Shown: one piece after another, positions 43,121 through 53,223 of the stretch
Numbering within the stretch: the first letter of the stretch is position 1
Layout of the letters: each line of letters begins with the position of its first letter
Assembly: GCA_966211765.1 (NCBI GenBank)
Contig: CBIHOV010000002.1
Coordinates: forward strand, 310,001 to 374,000
Origin: Paraflavitalea sp966211765
Lineage (GTDB): Bacteria > Bacteroidota > Bacteroidia > Chitinophagales > Chitinophagaceae
Direction: 5' to 3'
Length of the DNA stretch: 64,000 nt
Made by a program: the position numbers and the translations under genes
Notes under the pieces: generated by a model
Told to the model about the DNA's origin: nothing
Seen by the model: the letters and a program-made list of their open reading frames with translations, nothing else
Databases searched by the model: none

Positions 43121-46100
43121 TTAGAGCAATGCCCTGATGGCGGCTCGTCCGATGTGGACCACTCTTGAAGTGCCGGGTTTACGCCCCTCGTACTGGATAT
43201 TTATTTCCAGGCTATTGGAGAGGCGTTTGGTAAGGTCCAGGTTCCAAAGGAAGTTCTTGCCAGGCAACAATCCATCGAGGATAATATAAGCAGAAGGCGA
43301 ATTGGTGTTGGGAGTAGTATCCAGGGAACTGAATGTAATATTGTTATACGTAAAACGTGCCTGTATGGAAGTACTCTGCAGGATATTGTATTTTATTTCC
43401 GAACTCACTGCATTGGACACAGACTTTTCCTGGCTGCCCGTTTGATTATTCTTTTCGGTGAATTTATATCCCACCATGGCACGGAAACTAGCCCCCTTTG
43501 TAAAGGTAAACCTGGGCTCTACTGCATATTGGTCGATCTTGAAATTTCGATTACTGAACTTAACATTTGAACTGACGAGTTCATTCACGCCGGTTTTGCC
43601 ACTCACTTCCAGCATGAATAGGCGGGTAATATTCCATCGGCCCCGCAGGTTCCATTCATCCACTTTACGGCTTTCGTACCCATAAGTAAGTAATGATTTG
43701 CTGCTGTTGCGGGCATTGTTGACATCAAATCCCCATTTAGGACTAAACCGGTTATAAGAAAATGTATTGATAAAAATAGAGTTCAGTGTGATCAGCGAAG
43801 TATCGCTCAAAGGAGCTTTGAAGGGATTGAATTGTACGATGCCCCTGGCTATTTCCTTTTTATTGAGCTGTAAAGAAGACTGGAGGTTCACATTGGCCAA
43901 TAGCTTCATGAAGCGCCTGGCATCGGTAAGGTTAATGATGGACCTGGGATTGAGCCCTACAGTATAGTTGAAGGTATTATAATTGGCTTTCACAAACTCA
44001 TTGGTAGGCGTAAAGATGCGTATGTACTTGGCCTGGTCCTGAAACAAAGCGACCTCAAACTCGTTGAGTTGCTGTATACCATCATTGTTGTAATCGATCC
44101 AGGTATATTCACCCTGACCCGCAGGTACTTCCAGGTAAGCATAATCCCGCTTTTGTTCCTGCCCTGCTCCTACTTCATACAACACATTGCCGGTCACCAA
44201 TCCTCCCCATTCATTCACCAAGTATTCGGCCCTTCCCAACAGGCTGTTATCGGCCTTCTGGGTGGTTACCTTATCATTGAGGATGGAGAGTGTACGGTAA
44301 GTAGCATTGAACCGAAACTGGTGCCTTTCATTTTTGAGTAGTTCGGCAGAGACATTCACATTATGACTGCGGTCGGAAGTGGCCAGTTCTTTTCCCAACG
44401 GATAGGCATTGGTACGGGTAAAATAAGTCACCCCCCAGCGATTGGCCTTGGCCGCATCTGATTTAATAGAAGCCTGGAAGTTCTCAAAGGAGAAGCTTTG
44501 CGCCAGCACAGAATCCGACAGCCTGTTATGGATCTCATTGTGCTCTATGGAATAATTAAGTCCCAGGGTATAGTTCTTCAGCGCAGGGAAGGTGCGGGAG
44601 ATATCAATCGTAGGGCGTAGGAAATACCCCTTATCGGTAACGCCGTCTACGTTGGAGTACATAAACACATTATTCAGTTTCCAGCCCTTGATCGTATGGT
44701 AGTGACTAATGGTATTACGAAAACCGGTGAAACTATTACCCCGGCTATACCGGGTAAACTGGTATTTGAATGAATTGCCTTTGGCATCCGCCAGTTGGGC
44801 TGCACCGGTAGCGATGGCCTCATCTTCCGGCGTTACCTGCAGGGGCAATCCCCAATCGCGTGTGAACTCAACATTCCTCAGGCGCTCCAGCGGTTTAAAT
44901 TTGGCCTCCACATATTCTAATCCCCCTTCTGTGATCAATTGAAGACCTGCTTTGGAAGATTTGAACGGTAGGGTATTTTTTAATTGCACTTTACCGGCAT
45001 AGCCCTTGTCATTACCCTTATCTCTCGAAGAGAAGGAATTGACATCATAATTACTCATGGCCACTTCGGTATTCAACACGGTGTTTTTGGTGATATTGTA
45101 GTCTATCCCCACACTAATGAGCTGCTGCTTTTTAGGCGTTACAAGTAATACCGCCGGCTCATACTGGCCCTTCTTCTTCCCGTCTACCGGTTCTACCCAA
45201 CGGTAAACCTTTCCATTGGCGCCATTGAGGTCGGGAATGTAACTACCGTTCCCAACACCCACATCTATAAAAGAGAGGCTGTAACGGGCGCTGTCGGGGT
45301 TGGTAGTGTATACATAGATGGAATCACGGGCAGGTGCACCGATCCAGGTAGTATCGATCTTTTTGTACAATATCTTCCCCGCCGCAAAAGTGTCGAGGGT
45401 AGCCGTGGGATAAAAGGCTCTTGATATGCTGTCACCAATGGAATTCAGGAATAGCTTTTGTTGGGGGTCCAGCGACTGGTTGATGGGCGAGCTTTTAGCA
45501 TCTGCATTATTAAATAAGCCAATACGCAGCTTCAACTTCTCTCCCATTTTCACTTCATCGGCCAGGTAGATATTTGAGTTGAGGTAATTCCGGTCGGCAT
45601 ATTCAAACTCTACCTGTATCCGCCTGTCCTTGGTGATCATTCTTTTGGGGGTGAAGGCGATCTCCGCCGTATTGTAATTGATCACATAGTCCTGGTCTTC
45701 TCCGCGTTGCAGCAGCTCTCCATCAATGTATACCCGTTCGGTATTGGCCAGCACAACAAAGAAAAATTCATTGTTGGCACCCTGCAAACGATAAGGTCCC
45801 TGGTTGCCTTCCTGCCCATTGAACACGTTGCGGGTAAACTTGCCTTTGGCAATAGAACCACTCACCAGCAGGTTGTTGCTGATGGACGGGGTAATAGCTG
45901 TATTGGTTTCAAAAGAGATCCCCTGCAGGCGCTTATAGAAGTTAAGGAAATAGCTTTGCTGCTGACGGATGTCGATATCGCCCAGGCTTAATGACCAGTT
46001 CTTTTTCCTGAACTGGAGGAAGATGCGATCAAACTCATTCAATTCCTGCGTAGTGCCATCAGGCTGGATGGGAATATTGTTGTCGGTGATAGCGGCTACG

Positions 46101-46627
46101 ATCTCAATACTATCGGCCAGATAGCCATTCAACTGTAGGTTGAGGTTGGACGTGACCACAGCATCCTGGCTATTGCCAAAAGAAATAGCCCTGCCGAAAC
46201 TACCATTGTAATTGATATTGCCGAAGTTGAAGAACCCTTCTGCTTGTGATACGCCGGCATAATTGGGCGCAAAAGGCTGCCCGATAAAATTGTTCATAAT
46301 GCTGTCGTAGGCCATCCTGTTGACCACAGCATTGAGCTTTGTAGGGAATACCCGGTAATAGATGACCAGGGTATCGAGGGGCGGCCTTCTTTTCCAGGTG
46401 AGTAAGGCGTTCACATAATCGATGGTATAGAGGCTATCCGGAGCACCCAACACAAACACTGTTTTGGGGATGATGCTTACGGAATCCAGTTGGGTGATGG
46501 GCTGGCTGGCGAGGATCGTCTTTTTGCGGAGGTTGGACAATGCTTTCTCTGTCCGCGGAGCCTGGGCAAAAGCAGGCTGCAGTATGGGCAGACTCAATAA
46601 AGCGAGTATCAGGATCCTCCCGATCAA
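43121..46627 (-). CDS. Very large outer-membrane beta-barrel protein of unknown function
   Basis: A 1168-residue exported protein: signal peptide (ILILALLSLPILQPAFAQ), an N-terminal part of about 300 residues (LLTWKRRPPLDTLVIYYRVFP; FGRAISFGNSQDAVVTSNLNLQLNGYLADSIEIVAAITDNN), then a long series of amphipathic strands. WIDYNNDGIQQLNEFEVA looks like a calcium-loop segment. The C-terminus is YEGRKPGTSRVVHIGRAAIRALL, with a hydrophobic last residue. The general layout recalls SprA-like translocon or gliding proteins, but it is half their length and homology is unproven. The start is TTG: the frame has a stop just upstream and no ATG that would keep the signal peptide. Confidence 0.82.
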   Translation of the reverse strand: MIGRILILALLSLPILQPAFAQAPRTEKALSNLRKKTILASQPITQLDSVSIIPKTVFVLGAPDSLYTIDYVNALLTWKRRPPLDTLVIYYRVFPTKLNAVVNRMAYDSIMNNFIGQPFAPNYAGVSQAEGFFNFGNINYNGSFGRAISFGNSQDAVVTSNLNLQLNGYLADSIEIVAAITDNNIPIQPDGTTQELNEFDRIFLQFRKKNWSLSLGDIDIRQQQSYFLNFYKRLQGISFETNTAITPSISNNLLVSGSIAKGKFTRNVFNGQEGNQGPYRLQGANNEFFFVVLANTERVYIDGELLQRGEDQDYVINYNTAEIAFTPKRMITKDRRIQVEFEYADRNYLNSNIYLADEVKMGEKLKLRIGLFNNADAKSSPINQSLDPQQKLFLNSIGDSISRAFYPTATLDTFAAGKILYKKIDTTWIGAPARDSIYVYTTNPDSARYSLSFIDVGVGNGSYIPDLNGANGKVYRWVEPVDGKKKGQYEPAVLLVTPKKQQLISVGIDYNITKNTVLNTEVAMSNYDVNSFSSRDKGNDKGYAGKVQLKNTLPFKSSKAGLQLITEGGLEYVEAKFKPLERLRNVEFTRDWGLPLQVTPEDEAIATGAAQLADAKGNSFKYQFTRYSRGNSFTGFRNTISHYHTIKGWKLNNVFMYSNVDGVTDKGYFLRPTIDISRTFPALKNYTLGLNYSIEHNEIHNRLSDSVLAQSFSFENFQASIKSDAAKANRWGVTYFTRTNAYPLGKELATSDRSHNVNVSAELLKNERHQFRFNATYRTLSILNDKVTTQKADNSLLGRAEYLVNEWGGLVTGNVLYEVGAGQEQKRDYAYLEVPAGQGEYTWIDYNNDGIQQLNEFEVALFQDQAKYIRIFTPTNEFVKANYNTFNYTVGLNPRSIINLTDARRFMKLLANVNLQSSLQLNKKEIARGIVQFNPFKAPLSDTSLITLNSIFINTFSYNRFSPKWGFDVNNARNSSKSLLTYGYESRKVDEWNLRGRWNITRLFMLEVSGKTGVNELVSSNVKFSNRNFKIDQYAVEPRFTFTKGASFRAMVGYKFTEKNNQTGSQEKSVSNAVSSEIKYNILQSTSIQARFTYNNITFSSLDTTPNTNSPSAYIILDGLLPGKNFLWNLDLTKRLSNSLEINIQYEGRKPGTSRVVHIGRAAIRALL

Positions 46628-46878
46628 CAGCTGTAATTTCGGTTAACTCAATCCCTTTCTAAAAGTGGAGGGCACATAGGCTTCCAGAAAGGCCACCTCT
46701 ACAAATCCGCCTGATCTTCACTCCCTTCAACATTATCAGGCCGGGCTTCATTTATAGCGTTTAAAATTAGGATTTTATTGCCTCAACACAGGCTTTTATG
46801 CTGTTTATCAATAGCCGCAGTGGGCATGCAACGCAAAAGCCGCCTATTCTGTCAATGCTTTACCATACACCCTATTGC

Positions 46879-47733
46879 ATGAGAAAAATTTTACCCTTTA
46901 CCCTATTCATACTATTGCTTACCAGTTGTACGCGATACGCTATATACCAAAGCCCGTTACACATCAACACCAACCACTACAGGCCCACTCCCATGCACCG
47001 GGAAGGAGTTCCTGCTGCCACTTATGCCGGCATCCACTTTGCGGCCGGCGGCGCCAACCACCGTTGGCACGATCCCACTTACAGTTTTGCCGGCACTTTA
47101 CACCGAAGTCATAATTTCGGCAATTTCCAGGCTTCCTACGGAATCAACCTGATACTTGGGAACTATGCTGTAAGGAGCTTTAATATCTCAGATTCTATTA
47201 CTTCATTCAATCGCGCGGCATTCGATGTAACAGGCATTAACAGCCGTGCCGGCAACAAATTTTTCGGCGCCTGGGGATTTACCGGCAGCATCAATGTACG
47301 GGCAGATGTAGGCAATGCCGAATGGCGGGTGTTGGGAACTGAATTGACGTGGAATAACGAATTTGGCCAGTTTCAGTCATTTCGCCGTAAGCTGCCACCT
47401 GGTACCGCCACAATAGTAGACCGCCATCGCAACTATTTTACCTATGCCTTATTTACCGAGATCCTGGGGCCTGTCGGACCCGATAAAACCATTGGTTATA
47501 AGATTGCCTGGGCAGCAACAGCCCATCAGGTTCGCGATGACAGGGGATTAAGCCCCCAGAATTCACTAAATGATTACCACCCCGGTTATCTTTCCCAAAC
47601 TTTGCATTTTACATTTGGCACAACAACGCTCTATGGCGCATTCAGCCTGGGCTCCTATGCATTCGACTGTAAAGTGGGCGCCAGCCTGCGACTTTCCAAA
47701 ATGAAAAAGGCTGGCAATCACGCCAGCCTGTAA
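46879..47733 (+). CDS. Hypothetical lipoprotein with barrel-like body
   Basis: A 284-residue protein starting at the ATG at 46879 with lipobox LLLTSC. The body is rich in Gly, Phe, His and Tyr (FAAGGANHRWHDPTYSFAG; FGAWGFTGSINVRADVGNAEWRVLGTEL; LSQTLHFTFGTTTLYGAFSLGSYAFD), a beta-barrel-like pattern. No family is recognised. The longer frame from 46798 would hide the lipobox. Confidence 0.72.
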   Translation: MRKILPFTLFILLLTSCTRYAIYQSPLHINTNHYRPTPMHREGVPAATYAGIHFAAGGANHRWHDPTYSFAGTLHRSHNFGNFQASYGINLILGNYAVRSFNISDSITSFNRAAFDVTGINSRAGNKFFGAWGFTGSINVRADVGNAEWRVLGTELTWNNEFGQFQSFRRKLPPGTATIVDRHRNYFTYALFTEILGPVGPDKTIGYKIAWAATAHQVRDDRGLSPQNSLNDYHPGYLSQTLHFTFGTTTLYGAFSLGSYAFDCKVGASLRLSKMKKAGNHASL

Positions 47734-47783
47734 GTATATGTAACGAATTAAAATATCGGGCATTCTTCCTCACTACTCAACGC

Positions 47784-49400
47784 TTAAGCTACTTTCAGCT
47801 TGCGCGATTGCTTTTCTTCCAGGTACTCGTCGAAGGTCATCAGCTTATCAATAACGCCTGTAGGCGTCAACTCAATAATGCGGTTGGCCACTGTTTGCAG
47901 GAAGGTATGGTCATGAGAAGTGATCAGCACAATGCCTTTGAAGTTTTCCATGCTTTCGTTGAAAGCCTGGATAGATTCCAGGTCAAGGTGGTTGGTAGGC
48001 TCGTCGAGGATCACCACGTTGGGATCCTGCAACATCATACGGCTGATCATGCAACGTACTTTTTCACCTCCGCTCAATACGGATGTTTTCTTCATGATCT
48101 CATCGCCACTGAACAACATCTTGCCTAAGAAGCCACGCAGGAAGGGTTCATCTACATCCGTAACATGTGGCGGTACATACTGGCGCAACCAATCCATAAG
48201 ATTGAGCTGGCCGGTAAAGAACTGCGAGTTATCATTGGGCAAATAAGCTTTGGAAACCGTAGTTCCCCATTCAAATTTGCCGGTATCAGGCGTTGTTTGT
48301 CCGTTAATGGTCTCAAAGAAAGCAGTAACAGCCATCTGATCATCGGCTACGATAGCTACTTTATCACCCTTGTTCAAAGTGAAGCTGGCATTGCCAAACA
48401 ACACACGGCCATCGAAAGACTTGGACAGCTTTTCTACATTCAATATCTGGTTACCTACTTCGCGCAATTGTTTGAAGATGATACCCGGGTACTTACGGTT
48501 GGAAGGTGTAATATCTTCAATAACCAGTTTCTCCAGGGCCTTCTTACGGGAAGTGGCCTGTTTGGATTTAGAAGCGTTGGCACTGAATCGCGCAATGAAC
48601 TCCATGAGGTCTTTACGCTTTTCTTCCATCTTCTTATTCTTGTCGCCTGCCTGGCGGGCTGCCAGCTGGCTGCTCTCGTACCAGAAAGTATAGTTACCGG
48701 TATAGATCTTGATCTTCTGGCGATCTACGTCGGCCACGTGTGTACAAACCGAATCGAGGAAGTGACGGTCGTGGGATACTACGATCACAATATTTTCATA
48801 GCTGGCCAGGAAGTTCTCCAGCCAGGAGATGGTGATCACATCGAGGTTGTTGGTAGGCTCATCGAGGATCAATACATCGGGATTGCCAAACAGTGCCTGT
48901 GCGAGCAGCACACGCACTTTGAGGGCACCGCTGATGTCTTTCATCAGGGTTTGATGTACTTCTTCTTCTACACCCAGTTCGCTCAACAAAGTAGCCGCAT
49001 CACTCTCTGCTGTATAGCCCCCCATTTCGCCAAATTCGCCTTCCAGCTCACCTGCACGGAGACCATCGGCTTCGGTGAAATCTTCTTTGGCATAAATAGT
49101 GTCACGCTCCAGCAATACCTTCCAGAGTTTGGTATGCCCCATCATGACGGTATTCAATACCGTGGATTCATCAAATGCAAAATGGTTCTGATTCAGTACG
49201 GCCATTCGTTCTCCAGGCGTAATATCTACCGTGCCTTTGTTGGGCTCGATCTCGCCAGACAATATTTTCAAAAAGGTGGATTTACCGGCGCCATTGGCAC
49301 CAATCACACCATAGCAATTGCCTTTGTTGAAAGAAAGGTTTACTTCATCAAACAAAACCCGTTTGCCAAAAGAGAGTGTTACGTTATTTACCGATATCAT
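47784..49400 (-). CDS. ABC-F family ATPase (YbiT-like)
   Basis: A soluble translation-associated ATPase of 538 residues with two ABC domains and no membrane part. Domain 1: GANGAGKST (Walker A, about 34), ISGALKVRVLLAQALFGNPDVLILDEPTNNLD (degenerate signature, as in YbiT). Linker with AARQAGDKNKKMEEKRKDLMEF. Domain 2: VLSGGEKVRCMISRMMLQDPNVVILDEPTNHLD. ABC-F proteins act on the ribosomal E site; whether this one gives drug protection cannot be said. An exact -7 box lies 24 bases upstream. Confidence 0.95.
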   Translation of the reverse strand: MISVNNVTLSFGKRVLFDEVNLSFNKGNCYGVIGANGAGKSTFLKILSGEIEPNKGTVDITPGERMAVLNQNHFAFDESTVLNTVMMGHTKLWKVLLERDTIYAKEDFTEADGLRAGELEGEFGEMGGYTAESDAATLLSELGVEEEVHQTLMKDISGALKVRVLLAQALFGNPDVLILDEPTNNLDVITISWLENFLASYENIVIVVSHDRHFLDSVCTHVADVDRQKIKIYTGNYTFWYESSQLAARQAGDKNKKMEEKRKDLMEFIARFSANASKSKQATSRKKALEKLVIEDITPSNRKYPGIIFKQLREVGNQILNVEKLSKSFDGRVLFGNASFTLNKGDKVAIVADDQMAVTAFFETINGQTTPDTGKFEWGTTVSKAYLPNDNSQFFTGQLNLMDWLRQYVPPHVTDVDEPFLRGFLGKMLFSGDEIMKKTSVLSGGEKVRCMISRMMLQDPNVVILDEPTNHLDLESIQAFNESMENFKGIVLITSHDHTFLQTVANRIIELTPTGVIDKLMTFDEYLEEKQSRKLKVA

Positions 49401-49424
49401 ATTTTACAACTAAATTTCAGGGCG

Positions 49425-49432
49425 CAAAGGTA
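49425..49432 (-). promoter_or_regulatory. -7 element TACCTTTG of the ABC-F gene
   Basis: Exact TAnnTTTG on the minus strand, 25 bases before the ATG; same eight bases as before DUF177. Confidence 0.65.
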
Positions 49433-49538
49433 CGATAAAAATAGTTGCGGATTTCGAATATAGGATTTAGAATTGCTGTCGCCCCAGCTATCCGCGGGCT
49501 TTACCTATATAACTGATAGTCAGCAGTATACAAAGAAA

Positions 49539-49564
49539 AAGAACTGACCATGCAGTCAGTTCTT
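49539..49564 (-). terminator. Rho-independent terminator of the S9 peptidase gene
   Basis: A perfect 10-bp stem (49539-49548 with 49555-49564), followed on the minus strand by TTTCTTTG after the AAGAAC arm. It lies about 60 bases after the stop at 49626. Confidence 0.8.
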
Positions 49565-49625
49565 CCATAAATTAACATGCCGCCCAGGGAGCACCATCCG
49601 AAATGCTACTCCCGGGAACCCCAGC

Positions 49626-51767
49626 CTACTCCGTTTTCCCTTCCAGGGCCAGGAAAAAGGCATAGCGCAAGGCTACATCTTTGAGGTAATCAAAACGGCC
49701 GGAAGCGCCGCCATGACCTGCCTCCATATTGATCTTGAACAGCACTACATTGTTATCGGTTTTCAATTCCCGCAACCTGGCCACCCATTTGGCCGGTTCA
49801 AAGTATTGCACCTGCGAATCGTGCAAACCAGTGGTAACCAACAGGTTGGGATAGGCTTTTTTCTCTACATTGTCATAAGGAGAATAGGATTTCATGTAGA
49901 AGTATTCTGCACTATCGGCAGGATTGCCCCACTCTTCGTATTCACCCGTGGTGAGGGGAATAGTAGGATCGGACATGGTGGTGATCACATCCACAAAAGG
50001 AACATCAGCCACTACCCCATGCCAGAGATCGGGACGGATATTGGTAATAGCGCCCATCAACAGTCCACCGGCACTGCCTCCGTTGGCGTACAGGTGTTCT
50101 TTGGTCGTGTATTTTTCGTTGATCAGGAATTCTCCGGCATCAATGAAGTCATAAAACGTATTCTTCTTTTTGAACAGGTGGCCCTCATCATACCATTGAC
50201 GACCCATTTCCTGTCCACCGCGTACATGGGCGATGGCATATACAAAGCCCCTGTCGAGCAGGCTGATCACATTGCCATTAAAACCGGGCGACATGCTGGA
50301 ACCATAAGAGCCATAGGCATACAGCAGGAGCGGGTTACTGCCATCTTTCTTCACCCCTTTCCTGTACACCAGCGAAATGGGCACCTTGGCCCCATCACGG
50401 GCTGTAGCCCATAAACGCTCAGAGATATATTCGTCTTTCTTAAAACCACCCAGTACTTCGGTTTGCTTTTTCAGCTCACGCTGCTGCGTATCCATATTGT
50501 AGTCATAAATGGAATTGGGTGTGGTCATGGATGCGTAGGAAAAACGGAGCACATTGGTATTGTAATCAGGATTTACATTTACAAAAGAGGTATATACCGC
50601 TTCATCAAATGTAATGTAGTAATCCTTTTTGTCGGTTTGATTGATGACCCGGAGTTGGTTGAGGGCATCTTTTACCTCTCCCAATACCAGGTGATTCTTA
50701 AAGACCGTGAGGCCGGACAGGTAAACATCTTTGCGGTGGGCGATCACTTCCTTCCAGTTCTCTTTGCCGGTATTTCCTTCGGGTGTTTCCATCAGTCTGA
50801 AGTTGGGCGCTTCCCAATCCGTCAGCACATAGAATTTGTCATTGAAATGCTCAATGGTGTATTGGAAATTATCCTGCCTGGGTTGGAAAATATTGAAAGT
50901 CCCCGTAGGGGTAGCAGCTTCCAGCAGGCGGTATTCCGTAGACACCTGGTTCATATCCGACACAATACTTATATACTTTTTTGATTTGGTACGGTATACG
51001 CCAATGGAAAAGCGGTTGTCCTTCTCTTCATATACCAGCACATCCTGCTTTGGATCGGTACCCAGCACGTGCCGCCATACCTGATAGCCCAATAAAGTGG
51101 TGATGTCTTTTTTGATGTAGAAGAAGGTCTTGTTGTCTGCCGCCCAGGCCAGATCGCCACCTTCTATATTGGCAATTGTTTCGGGGTAGATATCCCCTGT
51201 TTTCAGGTTCTTGAACCGTAATCCATATAAGCGACGGCTTACGGAATCAATGGTAAAGGCCAGCAGTTCATTGTTGTCACTGACCGACCTTCCGCCGATA
51301 GAGTAATATTTAAATCCTTCGGCCATTTTATTCTGGTCGAGCATGATCTCTTCCGGTGCTTCGAGTGTTTCTTTCTTCCGGCAGAAGATGGGATATTGTT
51401 TACCTTCTTCAAATCGGGAGTAATACCAATAGCCGTTGTTCTTAAAAGGTAATGATTCGTCTTTCTCTTTGATACGGCCTTTCATTTCGGCAAAGAGTTT
51501 TTCCTGGAAGGGCTTGGTGCCAGCCATCATGGTATCGAGGTAGGCATTCTCTGCTTTCAGGTAATCTATTACCTTGGCATTCTCGCGCTGATTGAGCCAG
51601 TAATATTCGTCGGTACGAACATCGCCATGCGCTTTAAATTCTTTGGGCTCTTTTGCAACAACAGGGGTCTTAATATCCTTGGGCCATTGATACGATTGCA
51701 TAGTAGTAGAACTTTGATTACAGGCTGTAAACCATACAGCCATCAACAATAAGCATAAATTTTTCAT
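49626..51767 (-). CDS. S9 prolyl oligopeptidase family (oligopeptidase B-like) lipoprotein
   Basis: Serine peptidase cutting short peptides, here exported: start at 51767 gives lipobox VWFTACN and 713 residues; the earlier ATG at 51800 would mask it. The N-terminal beta-propeller covers about 60-420, with DEYYWLNQRENAKVI at its start. The hydrolase half has LLLYAYGSYGSSMSPGFN, HVRGGQEMGRQWYDEG, GGSAGGLLMG (nucleophile Ser), TTGLHDSQV (Asp) and EAGHGGASGRFD (His). These fit oligopeptidase B (cuts after Lys/Arg) better than Pro-specific enzymes. Confidence 0.94.
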   Translation of the reverse strand: MKNLCLLLMAVWFTACNQSSTTMQSYQWPKDIKTPVVAKEPKEFKAHGDVRTDEYYWLNQRENAKVIDYLKAENAYLDTMMAGTKPFQEKLFAEMKGRIKEKDESLPFKNNGYWYYSRFEEGKQYPIFCRKKETLEAPEEIMLDQNKMAEGFKYYSIGGRSVSDNNELLAFTIDSVSRRLYGLRFKNLKTGDIYPETIANIEGGDLAWAADNKTFFYIKKDITTLLGYQVWRHVLGTDPKQDVLVYEEKDNRFSIGVYRTKSKKYISIVSDMNQVSTEYRLLEAATPTGTFNIFQPRQDNFQYTIEHFNDKFYVLTDWEAPNFRLMETPEGNTGKENWKEVIAHRKDVYLSGLTVFKNHLVLGEVKDALNQLRVINQTDKKDYYITFDEAVYTSFVNVNPDYNTNVLRFSYASMTTPNSIYDYNMDTQQRELKKQTEVLGGFKKDEYISERLWATARDGAKVPISLVYRKGVKKDGSNPLLLYAYGSYGSSMSPGFNGNVISLLDRGFVYAIAHVRGGQEMGRQWYDEGHLFKKKNTFYDFIDAGEFLINEKYTTKEHLYANGGSAGGLLMGAITNIRPDLWHGVVADVPFVDVITTMSDPTIPLTTGEYEEWGNPADSAEYFYMKSYSPYDNVEKKAYPNLLVTTGLHDSQVQYFEPAKWVARLRELKTDNNVVLFKINMEAGHGGASGRFDYLKDVALRYAFFLALEGKTE

Positions 51768-51841
51768 GCAGCAGTGTTTAGTGATGCTGAAAATACTCAT
51801 TCTGATGCGGATGGTACAACCATTGGTGTAAAGAATGAAAA

Positions 51842-52327
51842 TTATTCCGCTTCGGCCAGGAGGCCTTTCACATCGAGGTGTTCTGTCACCATCAGCAGCT
51901 CACCCGCTGCATCCAGGGGCCATTGCTCTTTGGGTTTATCCCAATACAGCTCTACCCCATTCCCATCAGGATCATCGAGGTAAATGGCTTCCGATACGCC
52001 GTGGTCCGACATGCCCGTCAATGGATATTGAGCTTCTATAAGCCTTTTAAGGATTATAGCCAGGTCTTTACGGGTAGGATACAGAATAGCCGTATGAAAC
52101 AATCCCGGTGCTTTTTGGGGCGCCGGAGGCGCATTGCGACTGTACCAGGTATTGAGGCCTATATGGTGGTGGTAACCGCCGGCAGAGATAAAAACTGCCT
52201 GGGAACCATAGCGTTGCATTACTTCAAATCCCAGGAGGTCGCGGTAAAATGCCAGCGACTTGTCCAGGTCCGAAACCTTGAGGTGTACATGCCCGATCCG
52301 GGTTTGAGAAGGTACTTTATATTCCAT
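51842..52327 (-). CDS. VOC-family (glyoxalase/catechol 2,3-dioxygenase-like) protein
   Basis: About 161 residues in two beta-alpha-beta-beta-beta modules: IGHVHLKVSDLDKSLAFYRDLLGFEVMQRYG, then GLFHTAILYPTRKDLAIILKRLIEAQYP, ending DDPDGNGVELYWD. Metal ligands His (GHVH), His (LFHTA) and Glu (VELYW) are all present, so it is likely an active metalloenzyme. ATG at 52327 is preferred over 52345. Reaction unknown. Confidence 0.9.
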   Translation of the reverse strand: MEYKVPSQTRIGHVHLKVSDLDKSLAFYRDLLGFEVMQRYGSQAVFISAGGYHHHIGLNTWYSRNAPPAPQKAPGLFHTAILYPTRKDLAIILKRLIEAQYPLTGMSDHGVSEAIYLDDPDGNGVELYWDKPKEQWPLDAAGELLMVTEHLDVKGLLAEAE

Positions 52328-52365
52328 CAGGTAAATTAACAACAATTGACAACTAAAAGTTGAGG

Positions 52366-52394
52366 CACAAAAAAACCGGCTTTTCAGCCGGTTT
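52366..52394 (-). terminator. Rho-independent terminator of the sdhCAB operon
   Basis: AAACCGGC (52373-52380) pairs with GCCGGTTT (52387-52394), loop of six; followed on the minus strand by a run of T. It lies 25 bases after the sdhB stop. Confidence 0.92.
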
Positions 52395-52418
52395 ATAATG
52401 ATCTATAAAGCATTGAAA

Positions 52419-53183
52419 CTACTTATCAATGGTGAGGCCAGCCCGCAGGTATTCGCTGTTAAGGCGTGCGATATTGCTGATGGATATCTCTTTGGGACAT
52501 ACTGCTTCGCAGGCGCCGGTATTGGTGCAACCACCAAATCCTTCTTTGTCCATTTGAGCGATCATATTCAGCGCACGATCCTTACGTTCGGGATCACCTT
52601 GTGGCAGTAAAGCCAGGTGACTTACTTTGGCTGATAAAAAGAGGCTGGCAGAGCTGTTCTTACATGCTGCTACGCAGGCGCCGCAACCGATACAGGCTGC
52701 ATTGGCAAATGCCAGGTCGGCCTTGTCCTTTTCAATCGGAATGGCATTGGCATCCACCGGGTTACCGGTATTTACAGAGATATAACCACCCGCCTGGATA
52801 ATGCGGTCAAAAGCGGTACGGTCTACCATCAGGTCTTTGATCACCGGGAAAGCTTTCGCCCTCCAGGGTTCTACCACGATGGTATCGCCATCTTTGTAAG
52901 CCCGCATGTGCAGCTGGCAGGTAGTGTTGGCTTGCCAGGGACCATGTGGACGGCCATCAATATACATAGAGCAGGCGCCGCAAATCCCTTCCCGGCAATC
53001 GTGGTCAAAAGTGATGGGATCTTTCCCTTCACGAATAAGTTCTTCGTTCAGGACGTCGAACATCTCCAGAAAGGACATTTCCGACGAAACATTTTTCACC
53101 TGGTAGGTTTCAAATTGTCCCCTGTCATCCTTATTCTTTTGTCTCCAGACCTTGAGGGTCAGATTCATGTTATAATGCTTCAT
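52419..53183 (-). CDS. sdhB: Succinate dehydrogenase/fumarate reductase iron-sulfur subunit
   Basis: Electron-transfer subunit of complex II. It has 254 residues. [2Fe-2S] ligands are C63, C68, C71 and C89 (CREGICGAC...TTC). The 4Fe and 3Fe clusters use C164-x2-C167-x2-C170-x3-C174 (ACIGCGACVAAC) and C219, C225, C229 (GCTNTGACEAVCP). Third in the sdhC-sdhA-sdhB order, with 40 bases after sdhA. Confidence 0.97.
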   Translation of the reverse strand: MKHYNMNLTLKVWRQKNKDDRGQFETYQVKNVSSEMSFLEMFDVLNEELIREGKDPITFDHDCREGICGACSMYIDGRPHGPWQANTTCQLHMRAYKDGDTIVVEPWRAKAFPVIKDLMVDRTAFDRIIQAGGYISVNTGNPVDANAIPIEKDKADLAFANAACIGCGACVAACKNSSASLFLSAKVSHLALLPQGDPERKDRALNMIAQMDKEGFGGCTNTGACEAVCPKEISISNIARLNSEYLRAGLTIDK

Positions 53184-53223
53184 AGTATATTATTAAGTAC
53201 CGGGTATATTTGTCTTTGCTTGA

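Noticed and set aside
48165..49463. A 432-codon plus-strand frame
   Set aside because: It is antisense to the ABC-F gene; the ABC-F frame has two full sets of ATPase motifs and the antisense protein matches nothing known.
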